The notes under the pieces are model-generated. The model did not search any database and was not told where the DNA came from. It saw nothing but the letters and a program-made list of their open reading frames with translations. Below, in pieces: positions 20,014 to 34,704 of a stretch of 64,000 nucleotides of DNA. The position numbers and the translations under genes were made by a program. The stretch is from Pseudomonas caspiana (GTDB lineage: Bacteria; Pseudomonadota; Gammaproteobacteria; Pseudomonadales; Pseudomonadaceae). Positions within the stretch are counted from its first letter, which is position 1. Each line of letters starts with the position of its first letter. The DNA lies in contig NZ_LOHF01000002.1 in the NCBI RefSeq assembly GCF_002158995.1, positions 388,866 to 452,865 of the forward strand, written 5' to 3'.

Positions 20014-20958
20014 TTATTCCCCCGGCCAGAACGCTCTGATCCCCGCCACGCCTTGCGCGCCACTTTCCCACGCTTGCTGCTGTTCAGCAGGGCCAACACC
20101 ACCGAGCAGATAAACCGGTTTGCTGAATCCGGCAATCAACTCGCGAGCATGCTCCCAGCCCAACGGCTGAGCATCAGGGTGAGTCTGGGTTGGCTGCACC
20201 GGCGACAAGGTCACGAAGTCGACGTCCATCAGTTCAGCCAGAGCCAATTCCTCGGTGTTATGACAGGAAGCGGCCAGCCAGCGATCCTTTGGAAACGGAC
20301 GCCCGTTCGGTGCCAGTTTGCGTAGCTGTGCCGACGTCAGGTGCCAACCCGCAGCGGGAAAGTCGCCCAGCCACTCCAGCGGCCCCTTGAGCATCAATTG
20401 CGCCTTACCGGCACACAAACCCACCGCATCCACCGCCAGATCGCGGTATTGCGGGTCATAGCCATTTGGTGCGCGCAACTGGATCAGTTTGATGCCACCG
20501 GCAATGGCCTTCTGCATACCACGCAGCAGCTGAGGGGTTTCCAGCTCACCGGGAGTAATCAGATATTCGCCGGGCAGACGCGCTGCTGCGACGATAGGCT
20601 GATTCGCCGCCGGGAACTCATAGTCTGCCAATTCGCGATTGGATACCCAGGCCAAAGGCTGCCCTTCGACGCCATGAGGTTCTCCGGTGAACGCCGACAC
20701 TTCCCACACGTCCAGCAAAACCTGCTTGTCCGGATAGTCATGCTGAATCTTGATCAGAGGCCGGGCCTGGGTCACGACGATATTCAACTCTTCTTGTAGC
20801 TCACGGGCCAGCGCAGCTTCGACGGCCTCTCCCGGCTCGACCTTGCCACCGGGAAACTCCCACAAACCGCCCTGGTGCTGAGTATCGGCACGCCGTGCGA
20901 TAAGAATTCTGCCGTCAATACCGCGAATGACCGCTGCTGCTACATGAATACGTTTCAC
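20014..20958 (-). CDS. Nudix hydrolase fused to a ThiE-like domain
   Basis: 314 residues, as P. aeruginosa PA4400. Residues 1-130: MutT-type Nudix domain with the box GKVEPGEAVEAALARELQEE (GX5EX7REXXEE) that hydrolyses 8-oxo-dGTP-like nucleotides. Residues about 140-314: thiamine-phosphate-synthase-like barrel (IKLIQLRAPN; WHLTSAQL; FVTLSPVQPTQTHP; VYLLGGVGP). The start is GTG 20958, whose GTGA overlaps the GST stop, so translation is coupled. The role of the ThiE-like half is unknown; it may not make thiamine phosphate. Confidence 0.9.
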   Translation of the reverse strand: MKRIHVAAAVIRGIDGRILIARRADTQHQGGLWEFPGGKVEPGEAVEAALARELQEELNIVVTQARPLIKIQHDYPDKQVLLDVWEVSAFTGEPHGVEGQPLAWVSNRELADYEFPAANQPIVAAARLPGEYLITPGELETPQLLRGMQKAIAGGIKLIQLRAPNGYDPQYRDLAVDAVGLCAGKAQLMLKGPLEWLGDFPAAGWHLTSAQLRKLAPNGRPFPKDRWLAASCHNTEELALAELMDVDFVTLSPVQPTQTHPDAQPLGWEHARELIAGFSKPVYLLGGVGPAEQQQAWESGAQGVAGIRAFWPGE

Positions 20959-21587
20959 CCTTCGACTTCCTCTAAAGCAGCCTTCTGCCAACGCTGGAAA
21001 AGCGGCCATTGGTAGATGGTTTCGATGTACGCCAACGCTTGTGCTGGCAGTTCGACCCGATAAGTGCGCATGCGGATCACCACGGGGGCGAAGAATGCGT
21101 CGGCAGCACTGGGCTTGCCGAACAAAAACGGACCGCTTTCAGCGGCAACTGCTCGGCATTCAGCCCACAGTTTGACGATGCGCTCGATATCGCCCTGGGC
21201 TTCCACGGAGATGACTTCCAGCGCCGCATCGCGATGCAAGTCCATCGGCATGTTGGAGCGCAGGCCCGTAAACCCACTGTGCATTTGTGCACAGGCTGAG
21301 CGCGCCTGAGCACGAGCAGCGGTGTCGCTTGGCCACAAGCCAGCTTCGGGGAATTGTTCGGCGAGGTATTCAATGATTGCCAGCGAGTCGGCAATCGCAC
21401 CATGCGGCGTCTTCAACAGGGGCACTTTGCCGGACGGCGAGTGCTCGAGAATCAACTGGCGGGTGTTGCTCTGATTCAGGCGAATCAATTGTTCGGTATA
21501 CGGAGCACCGGTCATGTACAGCGCCAGTGCCGGGCGCAGGGACCAGGAGGAGTAGCGTTTGTCGCCGATGATCAGATGCAGGGTCAT
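20955..21587 (-). CDS. Glutathione S-transferase family protein
   Basis: 210 residues. Thioredoxin-like N-domain with KRYSSWSLRPALAL (catalytic serine region), the cis-proline motif SGKVPLL and ADSLAIIEYLAEQFP for glutathione contacts, then an all-helical C-domain with SAADAFFAPVV. Zeta/maleylacetoacetate-isomerase-like overall. The start at 21587 has AAGGA upstream; six extra residues upstream are possible. Its stop overlaps the Nudix/ThiE-like gene start. Substrate unknown. Confidence 0.88.
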   Translation of the reverse strand: MTLHLIIGDKRYSSWSLRPALALYMTGAPYTEQLIRLNQSNTRQLILEHSPSGKVPLLKTPHGAIADSLAIIEYLAEQFPEAGLWPSDTAARAQARSACAQMHSGFTGLRSNMPMDLHRDAALEVISVEAQGDIERIVKLWAECRAVAAESGPFLFGKPSAADAFFAPVVIRMRTYRVELPAQALAYIETIYQWPLFQRWQKAALEEVEG

Positions 21588-21619
21588 TTCAGTGTCCTTG
21601 CTCAAATGAAAGGCTGTAT

Positions 21620-21699
21620 GAGCGCGCTTGCCCGCGATGACGTCAGCACAGCACCAACATGATGCTGAGCCGGAAATCGAATCGCGGCAAGCGCGCTCC
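21620..21699. repeat. REP pair (inverted)
   Basis: GAGCGCGCTTGCCCGCGAT at the left and ATCGCGGCAAGCGCGCTCC at the right pair as a long stem. It lies between argJ and the GST gene. Confidence 0.7.
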
Positions 21700-21749
21700 A
21701 GAAGCGACAGCGCAGCGTCAGAGACACTGCACCATCATCGGGAAGCAAC

Positions 21750-22967
21750 TTACGTACGGTATTCCGCGTTGATCTTCACGTACTCATGGGACAGGTCAGT
21801 GGTCCAGATGGTCTCGCTGCAATCACCACGGCCCAGCTCGATACGGATGGTGATTTCGGCTTCGGCCATCACTGCCGAGCCTTGCTCTTCAGTGTAGGTG
21901 GTCGCGCGGCAGCCTTTGCTGGCGATGCAGACGGTGCCCAGGAACACGTCAATCTTGCTCACATCAAGATCAGGCACACCGGCACGACCTACGGCAGCCA
22001 GAATGCGGCCCCAGTTAGGATCGGACGCAAACAGTGCAGTCTTGATCAGAGGCGAGTGAGCCACAGCGTAACCTACGTCCAGGCATTCCTGATGATTGCC
22101 ACCGCCGTTGACTTCGACCGTCACGAACTTGGTGGCACCCTCGCCGTCACGGACGATAGCCTGGGCCACTTCCATGCACACCTCGAATACGGCTGTTTTC
22201 AGCGCTTCGAACAGTGGGCCTTTGGCCTCAGTCACTTCTGGCAGATTGGCCTGCCCTGTCGCGATCAACATGCAGCAGTCATTGGTCGACGTGTCGCCAT
22301 CAATGGTGATGCGGTTGAACGACTTGTTGGCGCCATCGCGGATCAGATCCTGCAGCACGCTCTGCGAAACCTTGGCGTCCGTGGCGATGTAACCCAGCAT
22401 AGTCGCCATGTTCGGACGAATCATGCCCGCGCCTTTGCTGATCCCTGTCACAGTCACGGTCACGCCGTCGATCTGGAACTGACGGCTCGCACCTTTAGGC
22501 AGGGTGTCAGTGGTCATGATGCCGGTCGCCGCGGCAGCCCAGTTATCCACAGACAGGTCATCAAGGGCAGCTTGCAACGCGCCTTCGATCTTTTCCACAG
22601 GCAGCGGCTCGCCGATAACCCCAGTGGAGTACGGCAGTACGGCATTGGCATCCACGCCGGTCAGCTCAGCCAGTTTGGCGCATGTACGCGCAGCGTTGGC
22701 CAGACCCGGCTCACCGGTACCAGCGTTGGCGTTACCGGTGTTGGTCAGCAGGTAACGGACCGGGCCGTTCACACGTTGCTTTGCCAGTATCACTGGCGCC
22801 GCACAAAACGCATTCAGGGTGAAAACACCGGCGACACTGGAGCCTTCGGCACAGCGCATGACCACTACGTCCTTGCGACCCGGGCGTTTGATGCCAGCAG
22901 AGGAAATGCCCAGTTCAAAACCAGGAACCGGGTGCAATGTCGGCAAAGGACCAAGACCAACAGCCAT
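21750..22967 (-). CDS. argJ: Glutamate N-acetyltransferase / amino-acid acetyltransferase
   Basis: 405 residues. ArgJ transfers acetyl groups from N-acetylornithine to glutamate in the arginine cycle. It self-cleaves before the threonine of the [12 protein letters not shown] motif, seen near residue 188, to give alpha and beta chains; the oxyanion TG pair near the N-terminal third (LPYSTGVIG) is present. The start at 22967 has AAGGAG 8 nt upstream. The longer open frame upstream enters the secA terminator and is rejected. Follows secA on the same strand, separated by a strong terminator. Confidence 0.96.
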   Translation of the reverse strand: MAVGLGPLPTLHPVPGFELGISSAGIKRPGRKDVVVMRCAEGSSVAGVFTLNAFCAAPVILAKQRVNGPVRYLLTNTGNANAGTGEPGLANAARTCAKLAELTGVDANAVLPYSTGVIGEPLPVEKIEGALQAALDDLSVDNWAAAATGIMTTDTLPKGASRQFQIDGVTVTVTGISKGAGMIRPNMATMLGYIATDAKVSQSVLQDLIRDGANKSFNRITIDGDTSTNDCCMLIATGQANLPEVTEAKGPLFEALKTAVFEVCMEVAQAIVRDGEGATKFVTVEVNGGGNHQECLDVGYAVAHSPLIKTALFASDPNWGRILAAVGRAGVPDLDVSKIDVFLGTVCIASKGCRATTYTEEQGSAVMAEAEITIRIELGRGDCSETIWTTDLSHEYVKINAEYRT

Positions 22968-23023
22968 GAGGTGCGCTCCTTGAAAAATATCAGCGCCGTC
23001 CGCGTCGGTACGGCAATCGATTG

Positions 23024-23058
23024 AAAAACGCCGCGACGGGTAAGCCGGTCGCGGCGTT
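23024..23058 (-). terminator. secA terminator
   Basis: Minus strand shows an 11-bp stem AACGCCGCGAC/GTCGCGGCGTT with a GC-rich loop, followed by TTTTT, 42 nt past the secA stop. Confidence 0.88.
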
Positions 23059-23099
23059 AGTACTTTTTGTTCCAAACCCGCTACGGGTTCAAATCAGAA

Positions 23100-25832
<2,733 letters not shown>

Positions 25833-26139
25833 ATCGACAGGATCTTCCAGACATAGGAATGGAGGGCGGCCCCGTGAGTCGCCCGTGCAGCCCTCATGGC
25901 CGCATGCGAACGAGTATTCTACCCGGAAACGATGGTGAGGAAAGTGGCGTTATTCCACGATGCTGGCACAGCGCTGTGACGGGGCTGTTTGTAGATAGGG
26001 GCATTTCTTGAGAGTTCAACCCATTCAGCACATAAGTTAACCATTGATTTTGCGGGTAAAACTGGCAAAACCGCGTGGGACAAGGGCTTGCGGGCGCTTT
26101 CTGATAACATGACAAACTTGTCATTCAGGGTTCTCGCAC
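25833..26139. other. Divergent secA/dciA regulatory region
   Basis: 307 bases without a gene. On the minus strand a TAGAAT -10-like hexamer lies at 25916-25921, with no good -35, and a GC-rich leader with short inverted repeats leads to secA. On the plus strand a palindrome at 26109-26124 lies just before dciA. Confidence 0.5.
26109..26124. promoter_or_regulatory. Palindrome upstream of dciA
   Basis: Perfect ATGACAA-AC-TTGTCAT dyad ending 15 nt before the dciA ATG. Its size and position suit a regulator site or a short leader hairpin overlapping the initiation region. Confidence 0.35.
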
Positions 26140-26595
26140 ATGGCGTTTCGTCCACTCCCCGCTCGGGCACCCGCAGTATTGCTGCGTGAAGCGAAGCCGC
26201 TTAAAGGTATTTTTCACCATGCTCAGCGTTTGGGGCACTTGCAACGACTGCTTGAAAGCCAGTTGCAGCCTGCTGCGCGCGAACATTGTCATGTTGCTTC
26301 ATGGCGCGAAGGCAGCTTGCTGCTGATTGTGACCGACGGTCATTGGGCAACGCGATTGCGCTATCAACAGAAACGCCTACAGCGGCAGCTCACCGCGTTT
26401 GATGAATTCGCCAACCTGACCCGCATCGTTTTCAAGGTTCAGCCACCCACAACCCCTCAAGGCGCGACAGGCCACACAATGGACTTGTCGACCGTGGCCG
26501 CCGAAAGCATTCAGGCAACGGCTGACGGGATCACTGATCCGAAACTGCGAGCAGCGCTGGAGCGGCTGGCGGCGCATGCGAAGCCGAAGGCTTGA
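26140..26595 (+). CDS. dciA: DciA-family (DUF721) replicative helicase loader
   Basis: 151 residues. DUF721 domain in the first ~95 residues (HAQRLGHLQRLLESQL; GSLLLIVTDGHWATRLRYQ), a KH-like fold, then a low-complexity linker and a short helical tail. DciA loads or operates the DnaB replicative helicase in bacteria that lack DnaC/DnaI, as in Pseudomonas. Divergent from secA, as in P. aeruginosa. Only a weak ribosome site (CAGGG) precedes the ATG at 26140. Confidence 0.85.
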   Translation: MAFRPLPARAPAVLLREAKPLKGIFHHAQRLGHLQRLLESQLQPAAREHCHVASWREGSLLLIVTDGHWATRLRYQQKRLQRQLTAFDEFANLTRIVFKVQPPTTPQGATGHTMDLSTVAAESIQATADGITDPKLRAALERLAAHAKPKA

Positions 26596-26617
26596 TTACG
26601 AATCGCTTATCCCTCTG

Positions 26618-26712
26618 CCTGTAGAAGCTCACCGAGGTTACGAGGCCAGCGATGGCGGTTCGTCTGACACGCCGTCATCGCTGGCCTCGTAACCTCGGTG
26701 AGTTCCTACAGG
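26618..26712. repeat. REPIN copy 2 (27-bp perfect inverted arms)
   Basis: Arms at 26628-26654 and 26676-26702 are perfect complements over 27 bp. CTGTAG/CTACAG feet lie at the ends, and the loop includes GCGGTTCGTCTGACACGCC. Related to the copies at 14390 and 57539. Confidence 0.8.
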
Positions 26713-26736
26713 TCCGTGCAGTGCAGAAATCCCCCA

Positions 26737-26770
26737 TAAAAAAAGGCCGCCCGAAGGCAGCCTTTAAAAA
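26737..26770 (-). terminator. lpxC terminator
   Basis: Minus strand: AAAGGCTGCC-TTCG-GGCGGCCTTT followed by TTTTA. A UUCG tetraloop hairpin with T-tract, 36 nt past the lpxC stop. Confidence 0.88.
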
Positions 26771-26801
26771 CAGCAAAAAAGGAAGGAGAGTAAAGCTGAC
26801 C

Positions 26802-27713
26802 TTACACGGCCGCTACAGGGCGCATGTAAGAAATCGGTGCAGTACTGGCATCTTCGAAGGTCACGACTTCCCAAGCGTCTGTCTCTGCAATCAATTTACG
26901 CAGAAGGCGATTGTTCAGTGCATGCCCCGACTTGAAGCCAATGAACTCACCTATCAGGCTGTTGCCCAGCAGGTAGAGGTCACCAATTGCATCAAGAATC
27001 TTGTGTTTAACGAATTCGTCCTCGTAACGCAGGCCGTCTTCGTTCAGTACGCCATCCTTATCAACCACGATGGCATTTTCCACGCTGCCGCCGAGTGCGA
27101 GGTTGTGCTTGCGCAGGTACTCGATGTCACTCATGAACCCGAAGGTCCGGGCACGGCTGACTTCCTTCACGAAGGAAGTGCTGGAAAAGTCCACGCTTGC
27201 ACTTTGGGTGCGATCGCGGAAGACCGGGTGATCGAAATCGATCTCGAAACTGACTTTGAATCCTTCGAAAGGCACGAAAGTAGCGCGTTTACCGCCCTCC
27301 TCCAACGTAACTTCCCGAAGGATCCGGATGAATTTCTTCGGCGCGTCCTGTTCTTCCAGGCCAGCCGATTGAATCAGGAATACGAAGGGACCCGCGCTGC
27401 CATCCATGATCGGAACTTCGGAGGCAGAGAGTTCAACGTAAGCGTTATCGATGCCCAGACCAGCCATGGCCGAGAGCAAATGTTCTACGGTGTCGACTTT
27501 GACATCACCGCTGACCAGCGTGGTCGACAGAGTGGTGTCACCGACATTTTCCGCGCGGGCAGCAATATGCACGACGGGGTCGAGGTCAGCACGTACGAAC
27601 ACGATACCGGTATCCACAGGTGCAGGCTTGAGGGTCAGGTAAACCTTCTCCCCGGAGTGCAGACCGACACCTGTGGCACGGATAATATTTTTCAGGGTGC
27701 GTTGTTTAATCAT
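26802..27713 (-). CDS. lpxC: UDP-3-O-acyl-GlcNAc deacetylase
   Basis: 303 residues, the family length. Zinc hydrolase of the committed step of lipid A synthesis. Zinc ligands are visible: H78 in TVEHLLSA and the pair in [10 protein letters not shown] near 237-241; the catalytic glutamate is E77. MIKQRTLKN start at 27713. Lies 112 nt behind ftsZ with its own extended -10 candidate, and ends in a strong terminator. Confidence 0.98.
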   Translation of the reverse strand: MIKQRTLKNIIRATGVGLHSGEKVYLTLKPAPVDTGIVFVRADLDPVVHIAARAENVGDTTLSTTLVSGDVKVDTVEHLLSAMAGLGIDNAYVELSASEVPIMDGSAGPFVFLIQSAGLEEQDAPKKFIRILREVTLEEGGKRATFVPFEGFKVSFEIDFDHPVFRDRTQSASVDFSSTSFVKEVSRARTFGFMSDIEYLRKHNLALGGSVENAIVVDKDGVLNEDGLRYEDEFVKHKILDAIGDLYLLGNSLIGEFIGFKSGHALNNRLLRKLIAETDAWEVVTFEDASTAPISYMRPVAAV

Positions 27714-27750
27714 GGCATTGGCCGCTTCAGCGCAAGTTGCGAACTGGTAT

Positions 27751-27793
27751 CAACAAAGGCTGGCGATAATAGCAGACCCGGCCTTTGCTGAAC
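27751..27793 (-). promoter_or_regulatory. lpxC promoter candidate flanked by an inverted repeat
   Basis: An extended -10, TGCTATTAT (hexamer 27766-27771), stands 53 nt upstream of lpxC with a poor -35 (GTTCAG) 16 nt before. It sits inside a 13-nt inverted repeat (27751-27763 and 27778-27790; 11 of 13 positions pair) built on CAACAAAGGC/GCCTTTGCTG. Confidence 0.45.
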
Positions 27794-27825
27794 ACCAATC
27801 ACCCTAATACCCCTGATACATTTCA

Positions 27826-29013
27826 TCAATCAGCCTGACGACGCAGGAAAGCCGGGATGTCCAGGTAATCCAGATCGTCATTCGGGCTCATTTTTGCGGC
27901 TGTCGCGCCTGCGTGTGCCTGATTGCGCATCACAGTAGGACGATCCAGGTCGCGGTAGTTAACCGAAGGGGCTTCCTGACGAGCTGCAGCAGGCTGAGCC
28001 TGAGACGGCTGGGCAGTTTGCAGGGTGTTGTCGATAACCTTGACCGGCTTCTCGATTTTCGCGCCCAGGCCTGTGGCAACCACAGTTACGTGCAGCTCGT
28101 CGCGCATGTCCGGATCGATAACGGTACCGACCTTGACCATTGCGTGCTCGGAGGCGAACGCTTCGATGATGCTACCCACGTCCGAGTACTCACCCAGAGA
28201 CAGGTCAGGACCGGCAGTTATGTTGACCAGGATGCCGCGAGCGCCCTGCAGGTTAACGTCTTCGAGCAGCGGGTTACGAATGGCTGCCTCAGTCGCTTCA
28301 CGTGCACGGTTCGGACCGCTGGCGCAGCCAGTGCCCATCATCGCCATACCCATTTCGCTCATCACGGTACGTACGTCAGCGAAGTCGACGTTGATCATGC
28401 CCGGACGCTTGATGATGTCGGAGATACCGCGAACGGCACCGGCCAGAACATCGTCAGCCTTGGCGAAAGCCGACAGCAGGCTGGCGTCTTTACCGAGGAT
28501 GGTCAGCAGCTTCTCGTTAGGAATGGTGATCAACGAGTCGACGCTTTCGGACAGCATGCGGATGCCTTCGTCGGCGATCTGCATACGCTTGCGACCTTCG
28601 AACGGGAACGGACGAGTCACCACCGCTACGGTGAGGATGCCCATTTCCTTGGCCACTTCAGCAATGATCGGAGCTGCACCGGTACCGGTACCGCCGCCCA
28701 TGCCTGTGGTGATGAAGACCATGTTGGTGCCCTGCAGAACTTCTGCAATGCGCTCACGATCTTCCAGAGCAGCCTGACGGCCTACTTCAGGGTTGGCGCC
28801 AGCGCCAAGACCTTTGGTAACGCCAGTACCCAGTTGCAGGATGGTCCGCGCGCCGATGTTTTTCAGCGCCTGAGCATCGGTGTTGGCGCAGATGAATTCC
28901 ACGCCTTCGATGTTGCTCTTGACCATGTGATTAACGGCGTTGCCGCCACCACCACCCACACCGATAACTTTGATTACCGGGCTTTGCGGGACGTTGTCTA
29001 CGAGTTCGAACAT
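27826..29013 (-). CDS. ftsZ: Cell division GTPase FtsZ
   Basis: 395 residues. Tubulin-like GTPase that builds the Z-ring. G-loop signature GMGGGTGTGAAP, T7 loop with NVDFADV, and the C-terminal peptide DYLDIPAFLRRQAD that binds FtsA and ZipA. The start at 29013 has AAAGGAG 8 nt upstream; the upstream open extension runs into ftsA's end and is rejected. Last gene of the dcw cluster, 67 nt after ftsA, so it may also have a local promoter. Confidence 0.99.
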   Translation of the reverse strand: MFELVDNVPQSPVIKVIGVGGGGGNAVNHMVKSNIEGVEFICANTDAQALKNIGARTILQLGTGVTKGLGAGANPEVGRQAALEDRERIAEVLQGTNMVFITTGMGGGTGTGAAPIIAEVAKEMGILTVAVVTRPFPFEGRKRMQIADEGIRMLSESVDSLITIPNEKLLTILGKDASLLSAFAKADDVLAGAVRGISDIIKRPGMINVDFADVRTVMSEMGMAMMGTGCASGPNRAREATEAAIRNPLLEDVNLQGARGILVNITAGPDLSLGEYSDVGSIIEAFASEHAMVKVGTVIDPDMRDELHVTVVATGLGAKIEKPVKVIDNTLQTAQPSQAQPAAARQEAPSVNYRDLDRPTVMRNQAHAGATAAKMSPNDDLDYLDIPAFLRRQAD

Positions 29014-29080
29014 TTTCCCTCTCCTTTCATTCTCTAGTTTTTTTGCCTGGTGCCCACTGCTGCCATTACTGCTTTGAGGC

Positions 29081-30340
29081 TTAGAAGTTGCCTTGCACCC
29101 AGCGCTTGAAGCGTTCAAGCACTGGAGCTTTAGGCTCATCTCCATAGCCGCTATTGCTACTACTGATCCCGGACAAAGAGAAACCGTCAGACTGCTTTTG
29201 CAGGCCGTACAGCAACAAGCCGACACCGGTCGAATAAATCGGGTTACGCACGACATCTGCGAGCCCTTTGACGCTATGCGGCACGCCCAGGCGCACCGGC
29301 ATATGGAAGATTTCCTCGGCCAGTTCGACCGCGCCTTCCATTTTCGAGGTACCACCGGTCAGCACGATGCCGGCCGGGATAAGATCTTCGTAGCCACTGC
29401 GACGCAGTTCCGCCTGGATCAGGGTGAACAGCTCGTCGTAGCGTGGCTCGACCACTTCGGCCAGGGCCTGACGCGACAGCTCGCGCGGTGGACGGTCGCC
29501 AACGCTTGGCACTTTGATGGTTTCACCGGCACCGGCCAGCTTGGCCAGGGCGCAGGCGTAACGGATCTTGATTTCTTCGGCGTATTGCGTCGGTGTACGC
29601 AAGGCCATGGCGATGTCGTTGGTGACTTGGTCACCGGCAATCGGGATCACCGCCGTGTGGCGAATCGCGCCTTCGGTAAAGATCGCGATGTCGGTGGTAC
29701 CGCCGCCGATGTCTACCAGGCACACGCCCAGCTCTTTTTCATCGTCGGTCAGGACCGAGTAAGCCGAAGCCAGTTGCTCCAGGATGATGTCGTCGATTTC
29801 CAGACCACAGCGACGCACGCACTTCTCGATGTTCTGTGCAGCATTCACCGCGCAAGTCACCACGTGGACCTTGGCTTCCAGTCTCACGCCCGACATACCC
29901 AGCGGCTCACGAACGCCTTCCTGGTTATCGATCACGTAATCCTGCGGCAAGGTGTGCAGCACGCGCTGATCAGCCGGGATCGCAACCGCCTGAGCAGCAT
30001 CGAGTACGCGCTCCAGGTCCGCCGAGCTGACCTCACGATCACGGATCGCGACGATCCCGTGGGAGTTCAGGCTGCGAATATGGTTGCCCGCCACGCCGAC
30101 GAACGCCGAGTGAATACGGCAACCCGCCATCAGCTGGGCTTCCTCCACTGCGCGCTGGATCGACTGAACGGTGGATTCGATATTCACCACCACGCCCTTC
30201 TTCAGGCCACGCGATGGATGGGTACCGATACCGACGATTTCCAGCGTGCCATCGGCCGCGACTTCGCCTACCAACGCTACCACCTTGGAGGTGCCGATAT
30301 CCAAGCCAACGATCATTTTGCCGCTTTGCACGTTTGCCAT
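29081..30340 (-). CDS. ftsA: Cell division protein FtsA
   Basis: 419 residues. Actin-like ATPase that tethers FtsZ to the membrane. Phosphate-1 motif VGLDIGTSKVV at the N-terminus, phosphate-2 VDIGGGTTDIAIF, adenosine motif VLTGGTSKMEGA, the 1C subdomain between, and the C-terminal amphipathic helix VLERFKRWVQGNF. ATG 30340 lies 14 nt behind ftsQ with a GAGGCAGGA ribosome site. Confidence 0.98.
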   Translation of the reverse strand: MANVQSGKMIVGLDIGTSKVVALVGEVAADGTLEIVGIGTHPSRGLKKGVVVNIESTVQSIQRAVEEAQLMAGCRIHSAFVGVAGNHIRSLNSHGIVAIRDREVSSADLERVLDAAQAVAIPADQRVLHTLPQDYVIDNQEGVREPLGMSGVRLEAKVHVVTCAVNAAQNIEKCVRRCGLEIDDIILEQLASAYSVLTDDEKELGVCLVDIGGGTTDIAIFTEGAIRHTAVIPIAGDQVTNDIAMALRTPTQYAEEIKIRYACALAKLAGAGETIKVPSVGDRPPRELSRQALAEVVEPRYDELFTLIQAELRRSGYEDLIPAGIVLTGGTSKMEGAVELAEEIFHMPVRLGVPHSVKGLADVVRNPIYSTGVGLLLYGLQKQSDGFSLSGISSSNSGYGDEPKAPVLERFKRWVQGNF

Positions 30341-30354
30341 GGTCCTGCCTCTTG

Positions 30355-31221
30355 TCAATTCTTCGCGACGGCGGGTTTGTCCGTCGGAGGCGCTGCCTGC
30401 TCGCGCCATCCCACGGCAAGGCCGTTGGAGTAACGCAGATCGACGCGCGCAATATTCGTGATCTGTTCTTTAAGCGTTTTGTCGTAAATGGCGATAAAAC
30501 GGCGCATTTTTTCTACAAGGTGATCGCGTCCCAGCAACAACTCGATACCGGGTCCCGCACTGCCCGCGCCCGTGGTCAAAAACCAGCTGCCACGTTCACG
30601 TAATTCCAGCCGAGCGATGGAGAACCCCATTGGGCGCAACATCTGACTCAACACCTGATACTGCTGCATCACCTGCTGCTGAGCCCGCTGTGGGCCGAAC
30701 AATTGCGGCAGGTGTTCATAATTGGCCAACTCGCGCGGTGTAAATGCTTCGCCCTGGTTGTTGAGCAAAGCTTCATCCCCCCAGCGCGCCACTGGCAGTT
30801 GCTCTTCCAGACGGATCACTACTTGATCCGGCCATACACGTCTTACTTCCGCGTGGGCAATCCACGGCATCTTTTCCAACTCGCTGCGCATGGCAGCGAG
30901 GTCGATGGTGAAGAAGCTCGCCGCGACATAAGGCGCGATCCGCTGCTGCACCGCCTGCTGGCTGATATAGCTCAGGTCGCCCTGAACGTTGATCTTGGTG
31001 ATCGGCCGGTCGGCGTAAGGCAGCAACCGTTGTGCGCCCTCATAAACGCCGTAACCCAGCGCGACCATCAGTACCAACCAACCCAGCTTCTTAAAGAAGC
31101 CACCCACTTTGGCTTTCGGCATACGCGCCGAAAGCGGTTCTCTGGTCACCGTGCGACTGGCACCCCGCGGCACCGGCTTGCGGCCGGATCCTGGAGGCTG
31201 ATGACGCGCCGTCGCGTTCAT
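30355..31221 (-). CDS. ftsQ: Cell division protein FtsQ
   Basis: 288 residues, bitopic. A positively charged cytoplasmic N-terminus (about 1-45), one TM (about 47-65: [17 protein letters not shown]), a POTRA domain ([18 protein letters not shown]) and a beta domain. Links early and late divisome parts through FtsB/FtsL. The stop lies 14 nt before ftsA and the start 3 nt after ddlB. Confidence 0.97.
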   Translation of the reverse strand: MNATARHQPPGSGRKPVPRGASRTVTREPLSARMPKAKVGGFFKKLGWLVLMVALGYGVYEGAQRLLPYADRPITKINVQGDLSYISQQAVQQRIAPYVAASFFTIDLAAMRSELEKMPWIAHAEVRRVWPDQVVIRLEEQLPVARWGDEALLNNQGEAFTPRELANYEHLPQLFGPQRAQQQVMQQYQVLSQMLRPMGFSIARLELRERGSWFLTTGAGSAGPGIELLLGRDHLVEKMRRFIAIYDKTLKEQITNIARVDLRYSNGLAVGWREQAAPPTDKPAVAKN

Positions 31222-31224
31222 GAC

Positions 31225-33633
<2,409 letters not shown>

Positions 33634-33641
<8 letters not shown>

Positions 33642-34704
33642 GAGCCACCTCCAGACAGATATCCACGACGGTGTTGGTTGCATCAGGCTTGGCCAGCCGG
33701 CGGGCGGTACGAGCCATGGTGTTGAGTTGTTCGGGTTGCATCAAAACCTCTTTCAGACGCGCCGCCATATCGGCTGCATCAGTTGTCGCTTGTGGCATCA
33801 CGAAAGCAGCGCCTTCGTGGGCCAGATAGTCGGCATTACGGGACTGGTGATCGTCGATCGCATGGGGCAACGGCACCAACAGCGAGGGCAGTCCGGCCGC
33901 CGCCAGTTCACTGATGGTCAGCGCGCCTGCGCGACAGACCACCAGGTCGGCCCAGCCATATGCTTGGGCCATGTCTTTGATGAACGGGGCGACCTGCGCC
34001 TCCACACCGGCAGTGCGATAGCGCTCCGCAGTAACTTCATCGTGATTCTTGCCAGCCTGATGAAACACTTCAGGCCGAAACTCCGCAGGCACCTGCGAAA
34101 GTGCCTCCGGCAATAACTTGTTCAGCGGCTCGGCACCGAGGCTACCGCCCAGTACCAGCAAGCGCGCCTTGCGCCCGGCCAGTGCCTGGCGTGGTGTTTC
34201 CAGAAACAGCTCGGCACGTACCGGATTACCCGTGGTGCGGCGTTTTTCGGACGCTGCGAAGGTGTTCGGAAACGCCTCGCACACTCGGCTGGCGAACGAG
34301 GCCAGACTGCGATTGGCAGTACCGGCTACAGCGTTCTGCTCATGAATGATCAAAGGCACTTTGCTCAACTTCGCAGCAAGACCGCCCGGACCGGTGACAT
34401 AACCACCAAAGCCCACCACGCAAACCGGCTTGAGATCACGCACGACTTTACGGGCCTGCATCAACGCCTTGAGCAGCATCAGCGGCGCCTTGAGCAAGGA
34501 CAACCGGCCCTTGCCACGCAAACCGGTAACGTTGATCAGGTGCAAAGCGAACCCGGCCTGCGGCACCAGTTCGTTTTCAATACCGCGGGGCGTACCCAGC
34601 CAATGCACCTTGTAACCACGGGCCTGGAACTCGCGCGCGCATGCCAGCGCCGGGAACACGTGGCCACCGGTGCCGCCTGCCATGATCAGCACGTTAGCGT
34701 CCAT
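33634..34704 (-). CDS. murG: UDP-GlcNAc:lipid I transferase MurG
   Basis: 356 residues, GT-B glycosyltransferase at the inner face of the membrane making lipid II. N-terminal G-loop [13 protein letters not shown], second G-loop [13 protein letters not shown], and the donor-site segment [16 protein letters not shown] and [18 protein letters not shown]. The start at 34704 overlaps the ftsW end by 11 nt. Confidence 0.98.

Noticed and set aside
26652..27791. 379-codon open frame over the REPIN and antisense to lpxC
   Set aside because: Begins in a REPIN arm, crosses a terminator and lies antisense to lpxC.
29093..30433. 446-codon open frame antisense to ftsA, and 374 codons antisense to ftsZ
   Set aside because: Both lie over essential conserved genes with exact family boundaries; no independent evidence.
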